This document shows, piece after piece, positions 1-12,420 of a stretch of DNA of 64,000 nt (within the stretch, counting starts at the first letter, position 1; the number at the start of each line of letters is the position of its first letter). This DNA is from Calocera cornea HHB12733 (lineage: Eukaryota > Basidiomycota > Dacrymycetes > Dacrymycetales > Dacrymycetaceae). The stretch lies in assembly GCA_001632435.1 (NCBI GenBank), contig KV424025.1, positions 2,091 through 66,090 of the forward strand. The letters are read 5' to 3'. The notes under the pieces are model-generated. The model did no database searches, was not told where the DNA came from, and worked only from the letters and a program-made list of their open reading frames with translations. The position numbers and the translations under genes were made by a program.

Positions 1-1197
1 ATGACCTGGCTGGGTGGGGCGGCCCGGGAATGAACTTGAGGGATGCTGCCTGGGCAGGTAACCTTGAAGGGGCCTTTTGCAGGCGACACAGTGTCGACGA
101 GAATGATGCAACCGCTGCATGATCGACAACAAACCAACAACGGGATGGAGAACTGGGGAGCGCCAATGCGGGTGGGATGCCGATGCGGGAACAGGGGAAA
201 TGGTGCGCAGACAGGTGGAAGCGCGCTGCCCTAGACCGCCTGACCAGGACGGGGAGATGACGTGCCAAGAGGATGGTTGCTAAAGTGTCGAGCGACGGCA
301 AGCAGGCTATATGCGCCTGGACGGGATGGTGCAGAGCTGCCGTGACGAGTGGGCTGTTTAGCGAAGGGTGTACACTGAATGCAAGTCAGCGCAGGTGCAG
401 AGGGAATTGGGAGGGTGCTCACCGAATGCCTGTGATGCCCAACAAACGTCTCCCTGCATAGTATATCCGCCCGTGTCGTCTTCTGGTCGGGGAGCCAGGT
501 GCTAGGGGATACCGTGCGCCAAGTGACAGCAACAGCGTGCAGCAATCGACCAGTGAATGCTGACTATATGCACCGCAGGAACGCCGGCTGGCCCCACAAC
601 GCCTTGCTCGCTATAGCAGGTGCCATGGTCTGTCTCGCCGGGGTCGACAGAGGTGGGTAGCAGAGCGCGAGGAGATGCTGAGGTGCAGGGGGAGAGCAAC
701 GTGGTAGTGGGAAGGAAGGCGACAGCGACGCTGCTCAGCGCTCGCTGTCTCAGGGTGCATTGTCATTGTCGGCGCTGCGACGCGGACGCATCCGCTTTTG
801 GATCGTCCACCGTCGATCCTCCGTTTCTGATCCGTTTCGCCTTGCAGGTTCGCCGTTTGAAAGGCTGAAACGATGGAAGTCGCCATGCAAGTGAACTTTG
901 AGAAGAGTGGACGGTCGCAGGAGCAGATTTGGTGGAGAAAACGGCGATATGGTGTGAGGTGACGGTGGGGTCGTAGCGCGCAAAAAACGGAAGAGATGCG
1001 TCGGACGCGCCACTGCAATGCACAACAATGGCATTATCAATCTGGATAAAAGCGACGTTTCTGGGGAGGGGAGAGAGGAACCTACCCGATGTACTTTGAA
1101 GATTTCGTATAGCTGTCCTGGTTGTGGAGGAAACGTCAGGTCAGGAGGTGCCACACCAATGCCCCATTGGTGGCATATGCACAGCTTAGGGTCGGGC

Positions 1198-1226
1198 GGG
1201 AGTGGGAGTGGGAGTGGGAGTGGGAG
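1198..1226. repeat. GGGAGT microsatellite
   Basis: About five head-to-tail copies of GGGAGT, a G-rich simple repeat directly before a short TTAGGG run. Confidence 0.8.
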
Positions 1227-1232
1227 CACAGC

Positions 1233-1248
1233 TTAGGGTTAGGGTTAG
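1233..1248 (+). repeat. Short TTAGGG telomere-like run
   Basis: Two and a half perfect TTAGGG units, followed within about 12 bases by another GGTTAGGGTTGG stretch. TTAGGG is the usual telomere repeat of basidiomycetes. The run is far too short to be a telomere and housekeeping genes follow, so it is best read as an interstitial telomere-like sequence. Confidence 0.6.
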
Positions 1249-1585
1249 CAGTAGAATGGTTAGGGTTGGTGGGTTGTGGTTAGGCACACCATGGTGATGT
1301 GTAGAGTTGCATTAGCAGGGTTGCTGTTATTGTTCAAGTTTGCAGTTCAGGCTGGTTTAAGCCCAGGGTTGCTAGTTCTATAGGCTGTATTGAAGGGGCC
1401 TGTAGTCTTGTCATACAGGTTGAGGGGACTAAGAGGGGAACTGAACCTTGGGGAAAGTTATGGAATGGCTCTGGGAAAGGAGAATGGGACAGTCGGAATT
1501 GGGTACAGCTTATATGGGCGGATTACACATGTCAACTGCTGCAGTGAAGACAGGACACCATGGAACTAGGAGTGAGTGGATAGCA

Positions 1586-2997
<1,412 letters not shown>

Positions 2998-3384
2998 GCT
3001 TGCTACTCTGATTTGGTGACGGAACCCGACGGACGACGGTTTAAGTGGAGATGCGGAAGTTGACAGGAGAATGCTCGGTGAAGGGCAAGGGTCGGTGGAA
3101 TGTGCAAAGGAACCTTGCAAACATGCAGGAGCTGCTCTGGCATCCTCGTTTGCCAGCACTGGTATGGTTTATAAGGCATGACAGTGTAGCTAAATTAGGT
3201 AGCAGGGTGTCCTAGTGAACTGTCGCGGTAAGCCATCGTGGCGTGCACAGTGAGAACGACGCGGAGCGTGGAGCGTGGAAAGGGTCGTCACCGTCAGTGA
3301 TACATACAACCTCGATTCACTCTACTCTGCTTAGCACAATCTAGTATAAAGGCAAGTCCTTGTCAAGGATGGAACATCTAATGT
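2998..3384. promoter_or_regulatory. Promoter of aldo/keto reductase copy 1
   Basis: A 387-bp gap between two minus-strand genes. It carries the upstream DNA of the reductase, with TATAAA (minus strand) at 3173-3168 about 170 bp before the ATG, and the 3' flank of the M18 peptidase. No other gene seen. Confidence 0.35.
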
Positions 3385-5224
3385 CTAATAGTCTTGCTGG
3401 ACTATGCCAAACACAGTCTGGTAATGCCTGAAGAAGCCCTCGAGATACTTGATACCAAACCCAGGGTCCTTCGCTCCAGTCATGGCACGGATGGAGTGCA
3501 TCGACAGTTGGCAGATACTGAGGTCGATGGCGGGGACACCAAGCCGCTCCGACAGCATGGGGCCGACCGTGCCACCGGATCGCGAGTCATTCCTTATCTG
3601 GAACACTAAGAGATTCTAAGTCAGCCGCTTCCGCGCGTCCTTGACGATACGAAAGGCATACATTGTGTTTCAACCTCGCTCAACTCCGCAACAGTGCGCG
3701 CAAAGGCGATTGAAGGAGCCGTAGTTGTGAAATGTGCGTTGGGGTCCTGAGAATTACTGTCAGTGTGCAACTCTTGACCGTGCAATTGAAGACCTACACA
3801 AGCAATAACCACTCCTTTGTTCAGCATGGGCTTAGCACCTTCAAGGTAGATGCCGTCAAAGTCCGGATTGTACGCATGGTTGACATCGGCAGAGATCATG
3901 AAGGAGTTGGCCGCCGTGATTCCGAACAATTCCTGCGGATGATGAGGGCTTTGCGCACCCACAATGCAGTAAAAGAAGGCGTACGGTAGTGTAGGGCGAG
4001 ACGTCATCACCCTCTGCACCGATTTGGGCCTCTACGATGCGTTCCATGACTGTTTGCATGAAGTTGCTCTTTGCGCCGGCCCTTAGCGCGCTACCAACCT
4101 CTTCCATGTCGAAGCAGCCAACGATACTGACAATGCCGCTCTTTCCGAGGAAAGAGTCGTCGGAGGTTGCATTGATCAGAGCGGTCATGGCAGCAAATGA
4201 GCATAGCTTGTCATCAATGCGAGGGGCAGAGATGAACTCGGAGTCGAAGCCAAGCAGGCAGCAAGGCGTCTTATCGAACAGTTCCAAGTCGAAATCGACA
4301 ATGTCCAGTACAGACACACCGAGTTCCTTGGCAACCGCCTTGAGCAAGCGGGTCGAGTGCTGCTTGCCCATGGTCGTGGGGACTGCCTCCTCGGTGCCAG
4401 CGGCAGTCAGACCGGTAATTGGCACCATATTGATCTCGTAGTTGAAAGGCCCTTTAGCGGGTTCACCGAAATGGGCCGCCAGACTGGGGATGCGAGCAAC
4501 TGCATGCATAGAATCAGCCGTGCCAAAATGGTATAGTTGTAGTAGGCTGACCAGGCTTCGGGAGGCACACAAGCTTCTGCAGAATCTTCCCATCTCCACC
4601 CTTGATAAGCACACGCCCACCGAGTCCAAGATCGCGATCCCACCAGCTATATCAGGGTCAATTGACTGTGGTAGAGCGGTTATGAAGAGAGCTCACGTTG
4701 AGAAGCTGCCATCGAACGACTGGCTGGCACCACCGCCGGCATAAGGAGCCACTGCGATGCGGTCGAAGCCATCCTTGTTGGCGCGAGACACAGGCTTAAC
4801 CTTCATGCATAGCGCATCGATGTGGGAGGTGATGAGGGCGAACCCGTTTCCAGGAGAGTACTGTTCACCAATGGCAAATGCAATGATGCTGGACGTGTTC
4901 CTTGTGACAAAGTACTTTCCACCGGCTTTGAGGGTTGGTACCCAACTCTGTGCCCCTTGTCAGTGAATAATCCTGTCATCATCCAGGTTGGCCACGTACC
5001 TCCCGTTCCTTAATTTCCACATAGCCTGCCTGAGTAAGCTCGCGCTTGAAGAACTCGCAAGCGTGGTAGGTCGTCACACATTCATCGATGAATGTGCAGA
5101 ACTCCTCCGCGTACTCAGGCACCGCGTCCTCGTCCAGGGAAACAACGTCGTCCTCACGGAAGTCCTTGGTAGGTTGACCGCCTCCCATGATGATCTGAAC
5201 TGGCAGATGAATGGAGCTGGCCAA
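3385..5224 (-). CDS. M18 aminopeptidase, Ape1-like
   Basis: Zinc aminopeptidase of family M18. Its sequence is closer to yeast vacuolar aminopeptidase I than to cytosolic aspartyl aminopeptidase: SHIDALCMKVKPVS and WWDRDLGLGGRVL match the Ape1 branch. In M18 enzymes a two-zinc site removes N-terminal residues; yeast Ape1 reaches the vacuole by the Cvt pathway. All expected zinc-site motifs are present in order: SHID, RIDDKLCS, FDMEEVGS, ISADVNHAYNP and SMHSIRA. Several introns of 50-60 nt interrupt it. The last one (donor GTATGC, about 3660 to 3608) joins VETQ to LFQIRNDSRSGG, which restores the family sequence. The start giving MASSIHLP is uncertain; an in-frame ATG (MGGGQPTKDF) 36 bases later is also possible. 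No long Ape1-type propeptide is obvious. It is divergent from GUT1. Confidence 0.87.
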
Positions 5225-5885
5225 AATGGATTGCTACGCTGTGGGGTATAAGTAGGGGGACGCGCGTTGTCCCTCGGACGTGTGCAGGGACGCATGGCTG
5301 GCGATAGGGAATTCCATACGTTGTTGGACGCGCGTGGCGGGTTTGAAACGGACTTCGCTCTGCTTCGATTGATTGGCTGTCAATGACCGGCCGGCTTCTC
5401 GCGAGCTCCCCGGGAGACTGGCGAAGGGGGGGCGGTCGGATTCTCAATGCCGCTTCCTTCATAGTGACGGTTCAATAAAATGCAGAGTAACATTGACGTC
5501 TCGCGTTCCTGAAGCCGGCACAACACATCGTCGTGTTAGCTCGCGCGGGTTATCGAGTCTCCAGTCTACACGGGATGTAACGGCAATCATAAGTGATTGT
5601 TCGGCAGCTGGCGACAAATGACCTGCTATTCAGGGATTGCAATGTAGGTTGGTCTGTACTACTAGACCCAGGCTTGCACTCCAGTGCATTCACGGCCGTC
5701 CCTGACGATCCTCGCAGAAATGGCGGTGGCGGTGGAGAGAGTGAGTCGCTCGGTACATGTTTGCAATCCTCCATGCGGCCCGGTCGGCCCGTGCCGTTTT
5801 AGGCAGCCACCCTGGCATAGTCTCTCGACAGCGACATATGCCATCTCTGCCTGGCACTAGGCGCTCAGTTTCGACCCGGTTGAGC
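5225..5885. promoter_or_regulatory. Divergent promoter, M18 peptidase / GUT1
   Basis: A 661-bp space between the starts of two genes facing away from each other, so it should hold both promoters. I see no strongly matching known operator and no coding frame of interest. Confidence 0.5.
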
Positions 5886-7984
5886 ATGTCGGAACAGCAA
5901 GAATTCGTTGGAGCGATCGATTGTGGGACGACGTGAGCAGATCTGTTTCCTCCGAAGGAACAGGTCGCTGACCCTACTCCCAGCTCTGCGCGGTTCTTGG
6001 TGTTCAATGAAGTTGCCGAGGTAGTCGCTGAAGCGCAGGAGGAATTTCCTCAGTACTATCCGCACCCAGGGTAAGTCGCGTAGGTCCGAGCTTCATCCTA
6101 GGTTAACGGTACACCCAGATGGCACGAACACGAACCCGATGAGATACAAGAGGTCGTGGAGCGTTGCTTGGAGGAAGCGGTTAGGAAGTTGGAGGCGAAG
6201 GGACATCCGGCGAAGTCGATCAAGGCCATAGGTACGTGGTTATTCGCCTTCGGTGACGATTGTAACTCATTCTCATTGGAAAACAGGCATCACCAACCAA
6301 CGTGAGACTACTGTTGCATGGGATAGGGAGACAGGCAAGGCGCTTTGCAAGGCCATCGTATGGGATGATTCACGAACAAGAGGTGTGGTGAACACCCTGG
6401 AGCGCCGGTTGAAGGAGAAAGGCATCCGATTTCACGATGGAAAGCACATCAATACAGTGGAGGAGCTGGCTGCGCTGTGCGTACTAGCATGCTCAGCGCA
6501 TTACCTTGACTGATCGTTTCCGCAGTACTGGCACTCCGCTTTCAACGTACTTCTCCGCTGTAAAGTTGACTTGGATGCTCGAACATTATGATGAAGTTAA
6601 GAAAGCTCACAAGGAGGACCGCCTATTATTCGGCACCGTTGACAGCTGGTTGGTATACGTGCGTACTCTCGACGAAGTCGCTGGTATAACCACCTGATTC
6701 GGTTGCTTTGCAGAACTTGACGGGCGGGGTGAAGTCTGGGATTCACATCATCGATGTAACAAACGCCTCTCGGACCCTCATATTCGACATTCACAAACTC
6801 CAGTGGTCCGCGCCTTTACTGGAGTTCTTTGGCTTCCACCGAAGCATTCTGCCGCGAATAGTATCATCATCAGAAGTATATGCCAAAATGCAGGATGGTC
6901 CTCTGAAAGGCGTCCCAATAGCGGGCATTGTCGGGGATCAGCAGGCTGCGTTGGTCGGGAACAAGTGTCTTGAGCCTGGGCAAGCTAAGAACACCTACGG
7001 CACCGGCGCGTTCTTGCTGTGGAATACCGGAGAAGACGTGGTGAAGAGCGACCATGGTTTGATTACGACAGTTAGTCCGATGCACGAGTTTGGGCTTACC
7101 CAGCTCCTGACACCATGCGCAGGTTGCATATCAACCGGGACCCAATGCCAACCCGATTTATGCGCTTGAAGGAAGCAGTGAGTGGTGTGTTCGTCGGGTC
7201 ACTGATGAGGCTGACGCGTGGATAGTATCGACTTGTGGAAGCTCTATCAAGTGGTACGCAGCCGCGTACTTGGTCCTGAGGTCCTTTCTGATCTGAATAA
7301 GGCTACGTGACTCGATGAAGCTGATCGCCAAGGCGTCTGATATGGACAAACTCTCTAGCAGTGTAAAGGATACCGGCGGCGTATACTTTGTTCCCGCCTT
7401 CTCTGGACTTCTTGCGCCATATTGGGATAGTTCTGCTGCTGGAATGCTCATTGGTATGTTTACGTACAACGGTCGAAATACTGCTAACGAAGTGCGCATA
7501 GGTCTATCCGCGTATACCACCCCTGAACACATTGCCCGGGCGACACTAGAAGCCATAGCGTACCAAACCAAGGCGGTGCTAGAAGCGATGGCGCAGGATC
7601 ACGGAGCAGACCTCGAGCATCTGGCAGTGGATGGTGGCGTCACGAACTCCGACATGGCCATGCAGATACAGGCCGACATCGGGGGATTTGAGGTCGTTAG
7701 ACCGTTAATGCGAGAGTGCGTTAGTTCGTTACGCGTATATACGCGTGCTTATACACATACTCACCGACTCCAGATCTACTGCCCTGGGATCTGCACTCCT
7801 TGCAGGCTCTGCCATTGGCCTCTTCGGCTGGGATGTGACAAGACCAGAAACGTTGAAGAAGGTGAACACGCAAGGGAACCAGAGGTTTAACCCCAAGATC
7901 ACCGCCGAGCAAAGGGCCAAGATGTGGGCGGGATGGAATCGGGCCGTCGAGCGCAGTAAAGGATGGGAGCAAGAGGATGACTGA
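5886..7984 (+). CDS. GUT1: Glycerol kinase
   Basis: FGGY-family kinase that phosphorylates glycerol with ATP to sn-glycerol 3-phosphate in the cytosol, the first step of glycerol use. The conserved path is complete: [79 protein letters not shown] and [10 protein letters not shown]. At least ten small exons are joined by 45-60 nt introns. Around 7180-7310 two introns isolate a short exon reading STCGSSIKW followed by [10 protein letters not shown], the expected hinge of the second FGGY lobe. The start ([14 protein letters not shown]) puts the phosphate-binding loop about ten residues in, as in the family. Its product is the substrate of GUT2, encoded 9 kb downstream on the same strand. Confidence 0.95.
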
Positions 7985-8206
7985 CGATCAGAGCAGCGTC
8001 GCTCCATTGTAGCACTATACCAAGCACACACTCATTTAATCACGTCACTGACGCCGGACTATGTTTCATTGGAGCACACGTATCTCACAACCTAGCAATG
8101 GATATATGAAAAGGCAGAAAAACAAGCAAGAGCGCGATGGGTCTTGTTTACCGAATTATGGAAGTGACAAACAACAGTTGAGATGGATAGATAGTGCCGT
8201 GACCGT

Positions 8207-9649
8207 TCAAGTGCGGCGGACGCCGGTGGGGTTCTCGATCTCGCGGTCGATGGTGACGGTGACACCGGGGTAGCCACCGTTGTAGGGCGCGAGGGTCTCA
8301 TCAGCATCGGGGGTCTTGGACTCAAGGACGGAGCGGCTGTCAGCGATGGACCCCTTGCCGTCATCATGCCAGTCGCGCTCGGCCTTGGAGCGCATTTCCT
8401 CAAGGGTGTAGGTCTGCGGGTTGCGGCCAGAGCCGTTGTTGGAGATGTTGACAACGTTGGTCTCCTTGTTGCGGGAGAAGCTGACGCCCGACGGGCCCGA
8501 GCGGTTGCCGGACGACGAGCCCTGAGACTGACCGGCGTAAGAACCGCCTTCAGCGAGGGAGCCGCGAACCGAAAGGATGACGCGGAGCGTCATCGTAGTG
8601 GTGAGAACCGCGCACATGCTGTTGAATGGTTAGCAAGGAGCTCCACTTCGCCGAACGGAGACCCACCTAGTGACGATAGTCTTGATTGTATCAGCGCCAT
8701 CGGTGGGCTGTGCAATGACCCAGAAAAGGAAATTGATCATGTTGACAATCCAGATCGCCTGGGCGCATCATGAGCTGGCTTGAAACACTTCTGCAAATTT
8801 CGACAACGTACCCCGTACAGGTTGAGGCCATCACGGAGGATGAGCTTCCAGAGACCGATAGCCTTGGAGCGGCGGGAGCGGAGCGAGCGGTGGACAGCGA
8901 GGCCAAGCTGAAATTGCATCCGCGTATCAGCGTTTCCCACTCAGTTAGCCGGTAGCAGTGTACGCACGCAAATGGTGTAGAACAGGGTAGGAACAGCCCA
9001 GTAGAGAGCGACGAAGCTCATGCGGGGACCGGCAATGCAGCCCTGACCTTCCTGCAGGGGCATAGCTGACAAGGTTCAATTGAGTTGGGCGCGGATACGT
9101 ATGAGGCGCGTAGCTCACCCTGGTAGAAGCCACAGCAGACGGCATCGGCAACGACCTGGACAGCAAGGAGAGCGCCGAGGCCGAACATAACCGCGCGATT
9201 CTTGTCATAGACAGCGGTCAGGCGGATGAGCAGAGAGACTGAATGATGGTTAGGCGCGATCAATGCCACCAAGACGAGTTAACTCACGAGAGCAAAGAGC
9301 GAGGAGGATAGCCGTGGTGATGGGCTCAAAGAGGTAGAACTTTTGGCACATCTACAGTCGTCGTTAGTGTATATTGCCGTATGAGAGACGCAGATATGCA
9401 TACATCGAGGCTCCACTGGTCGAAGAACGCGACTGCGACGATTGTGAACTCGATGGGCATGAGGTAGCGGAGGATCTGGAAGATGATCTTGAGGGGCGGC
9501 CACTCGCCCGTCTTCATCAAGCGCCATGTACGCGGGGAGAGGACGAGGGTGTCCCATGCCGCCACGGTGAGGGTGCAGACGAAGAAGTACTTGTGCGCGG
9601 ACAAGTGGGCGGGGAGGTTGAGAGACGGGGGGAGGAGAGAGGCCGACAT
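8207..9649 (-). CDS. Multi-pass membrane protein, fungal 7TM type
   Basis: Predicted integral membrane protein of the seven-helix kind that is abundant in Agaricomycetes; function unknown. The N-terminus (MSASLLPPSLNLPAHL) leads into hydrophobic helices: YFFVCTLTVAAWDTLVL, FQILRYLMPIEFTIVAVAF, a loop after the third exon, TAVYDKNRAVMFGLGALLAV, MSFVALYWAVPTLFYTICV and WIVNMINFLFWVIAQP. The tail is soluble, Ser/Gly-rich (GSSSGNRSGPSGVSFS), and ends in acidic and polar residues. About seven exons. The overall arrangement, including the WDT motif near helix 1, recalls DUF6533-like proteins, but the match is weaker than for the genes at 41.0, 48.5, 51.5 and 62.4 kb. Not confidently assigned to a named family. 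Confidence 0.75.
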
Positions 9650-11493
9650 CTTTGCGCGTAACCGCTGCCGGATTGGTTGTGCTGGTGATGGTGGGGAGGG
9701 AGCAAGAGAGGGGGGGGGGCGGTTAGTGGGACAGCGTGGAGTGATAGAGAGGATGAGGGGGTGTGGGATTATATGTGTTGTGAAGGTGAGAAGAGGGCAG
9801 AAGGATGACGGGGAACAGCCTCCGGAACGGGGTCGGGGATTGGCCTCTGATGAGGGGCAGACCAAAGTCTGTCGCGGGAGCGGCACGCTGATTGGACGCC
9901 TGCCACTCTCGGTTTGGGTCGAGAGCCCATTTCAGGGACTGGCTTCGATCCCCCTCCGACACCCCATGCTTCCGCGCCCGCTCATTCAATCGCAACCCAA
10001 TTCCAACAATCCGCCCCATAATTCGCACTTTTGACTCGCTGGAAACACCGACATCTTCTACATCTTCTACACTTACGTTGCCCTCCAGCCCAAGTCAGGG
10101 CGACGTCGTTCCTATCATATTGTTAACGCGCGCACCGCTCCCGGGGTCTCGCATTGACCGGTTGTCGCGCATGCTAGGCGCTTGTACGCGCGCGTAACAG
10201 ATCGTCGGCGACTCGCCTTGCTGGTGCATCCGACACCGCATCCATCTGATCCTCGCATATTCGCATCCCCCGCCGACCAAGGTCACCTTCTCTGCACATT
10301 CGCGCAAGGAAAACTGGGAGAAAAGACCCTAACCAGCCGAATGTCCTGCCGCCATGCGATTCCATATAGTTCGTCCCTTAGTTGGTGACACAGAGACCCT
10401 TTAGGTCCAGGTACCTCCGCATGCTCTTGGAAACGGGACCATGCAGTGAAGGAAGACCGTGCTGTATCGTGGAGAAGCAGGAAAAATAATTCGGCTTGCA
10501 GGAGCAACGATTGCTTGAATTACTTGAAATGGATGCTCAGCACACGTGTAGCGTGACACTTGCCCTCCTCGCGCGTCGCACCGCATTTCTGATATCTAGC
10601 TTCTCCCGCGGCCTATGATAGCGCGGCTTACCGATATCGGGTACGACACCGCTCCAGCTCGCAAACCCATAGCACGAGAGAATACAGAGTACAGCTCGCT
10701 GGCACGCACCGATCACAGCCCTACCGGGCTCAGCACTCAGGCAGAACGGCAATCAGGGTTGCTGGTCTGTATCGCAAAGGCCCACCGACTTCTCACCAAC
10801 TCGGATCGCCGCAGCCTAGGACCCCTGTGCATCCTCTACCGTCTCGCTAAGGCGGTGATTCCCAAAGCTAGGTTCTGTAGGATGATGGCGGTCTAATGTC
10901 CAATAGCCGTCCGACTCTATGCGACGTGGTGGCACAGTGGGCGAGGCATGCGACGTCACTCGATAATAAGGTTCAACAACGCGACATTGCATGGTGTGCC
11001 TTGGCTAGATACGCACCTGGCGGCATGAGTCGCGGGCAGATGCCAAATGCTGCTTCGATGTCCTAGGGGAAATGGGGTGTATCCCGTGACCGTGTGCGCC
11101 GTTCTGGCAGATCGGTAGTACGGTAGTAGGACATTGCAGGCTCCGCCGATGATGTGCATGCACAGCTGCGTAGGGTTCAGTGATCTTACAGGGCGTACTT
11201 CTAGTTGATCTGAAACGCGTGGCTTAAGATAGTGAGGACGTCCGTACCCAAAGAGGGCTGATGTCCAGATCGCGCCTGGTCATCCAGTACGTGATCAGCA
11301 AGCTCACAGACAGTCGAGGAAGGGCTCGCAGGACACAAGAATGTCGCAAGGATCTCGGTCTCACGACCGTGTTGGGTGCAAGCATAGTGCATATATGCAG
11401 TTTTGGATGATATCGTAGCGCACAGCTCCCAAAGAAAGCATGACGAGGTGCTCACGCCAACGCGCCAAGCACCGACACTAGCCAGAGGCGCGT
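9650..11493. other. 1.8-kb gene-free interval
   Basis: It contains the promoter of the membrane-protein gene at its left end and the 3' flank of the eS19 gene at its right. Short frames of 60-100 codons occur, but none has family motifs, splice-consistent extensions or biased composition, so I annotate no gene. No tRNA, repeat array or transposon end was recognised. Confidence 0.45.
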
Positions 11494-12114
11494 CTACTCC
11501 TCTTCCTCTCCCTCAACTTCTTCCTCTGCTTCCTCCTGAGCCTCCGCCTCTTCTTCCTCCTCTTCCTCTTCCTCCGCGAGAGACGCGAACGCCGCTGCAG
11601 AGACTCGGTCCAAATCGCGCATGCCGTCCTGGGAGATACGGCGGCCACCGTCAGGTGCCTTCTCGAGCACGCCGATCTTCTCGAGGGACTGGCAGACTTT
11701 GCGCTGAACGGAGGCGGAGGCGTCGGCGTGGTGTGACGGCCTGTTGCCGCGGCGGTTGCGGCCACCGTGGAGCTTGGTCAGGGCGCCGATCCCGACGTGC
11801 TTGCGCAGGTAGATGTGCCTGGCGACGGCAGCTGGAAGACAATGCACGGATTAGACAGGGAACGGGACCCTTCCCATACGGGAACACGCACCAGCGCGGA
11901 CGTAGTACCAGTCAGGGTCATAAGGGGCCTGCTCCTTGAAGGCGCCGGTCTTGACGATGTCTGCCCATGTGGGGACCTCGAGCTTGCCGGAGCGCTTCAA
12001 GTGGGAGGAGTAGGCGGCAATGAATTGCTCAGCGCTGTTCGGGGTGTTAGTAAACGTCGGTTAAAAGCAAGGGAAACGTGGGAGGACTTACCTGATGTCT
12101 CGTACGTTAGGCAT
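11494..12114 (-). CDS. RPS19: 40S ribosomal protein eS19
   Basis: Small-subunit ribosomal protein eS19, needed for 40S maturation. Reading from the [84 protein letters not shown] and [17 protein letters not shown], all diagnostic. Two introns: one after seven and a half codons (GTAAGT donor) and one after YYVRA. Downstream of the normal end of the family the protein continues with roughly 28 residues, almost all Glu with a few Ala, Gly, Gln and Val (nucleotides 11494-11577). This acidic tail is unusual for eS19, which normally stops near residue 145. The start is shared with a very short divergent promoter in front of the RhoGAP gene. Confidence 0.94.
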
Positions 12115-12420
12115 TTTGGAGAGGTTGGAGGGTGGACCGGTACAGACGACGACGGCGAGCGGTAGTCGATGTAGTGGGAGCGTGCGGAGGCAGAAAGTGA
12201 GGGATGAAGGACTGTACAGTTTCATGCCAAACAACTTTAGGGCAGGTGCCGCGTTGCACTTGGATGCCAGAGAGTCCGAGGGGCTGTGCTGGATCAGGGA
12301 CCGTTCGATGGAGAAGCATGCCGCATGCGCCACCAACCCTTACCCATTGACCGGGTTTGGTCCTCTGAACGCGCACCCCGCGTCCCGTCGCTCACGCTCC
12401 GGCCTCTCTCACCGGCCAAC
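12115..12420. promoter_or_regulatory. Divergent promoter, eS19 / RhoGAP
   Basis: 306 bp between the ATGs of two genes pointing away from each other; it must hold both core promoters. No further element is identifiable by eye. Confidence 0.5.

Larger units (their letters stand above)
1..1585. other. No gene recognised; left flank
   Basis: I find no open frame with recognisable protein features on either strand. Apart from the two short repeats listed separately (GGGAGT run and TTAGGG run), nothing in it suggests a transposon or RNA gene. It is the 3' flank of the minus-strand aldo/keto reductase gene. Confidence 0.5.

Noticed and set aside
9650..11493. Possible small genes in the 1.8-kb interval
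   Set aside because: Frames are short, without motifs or splice-linked continuation.
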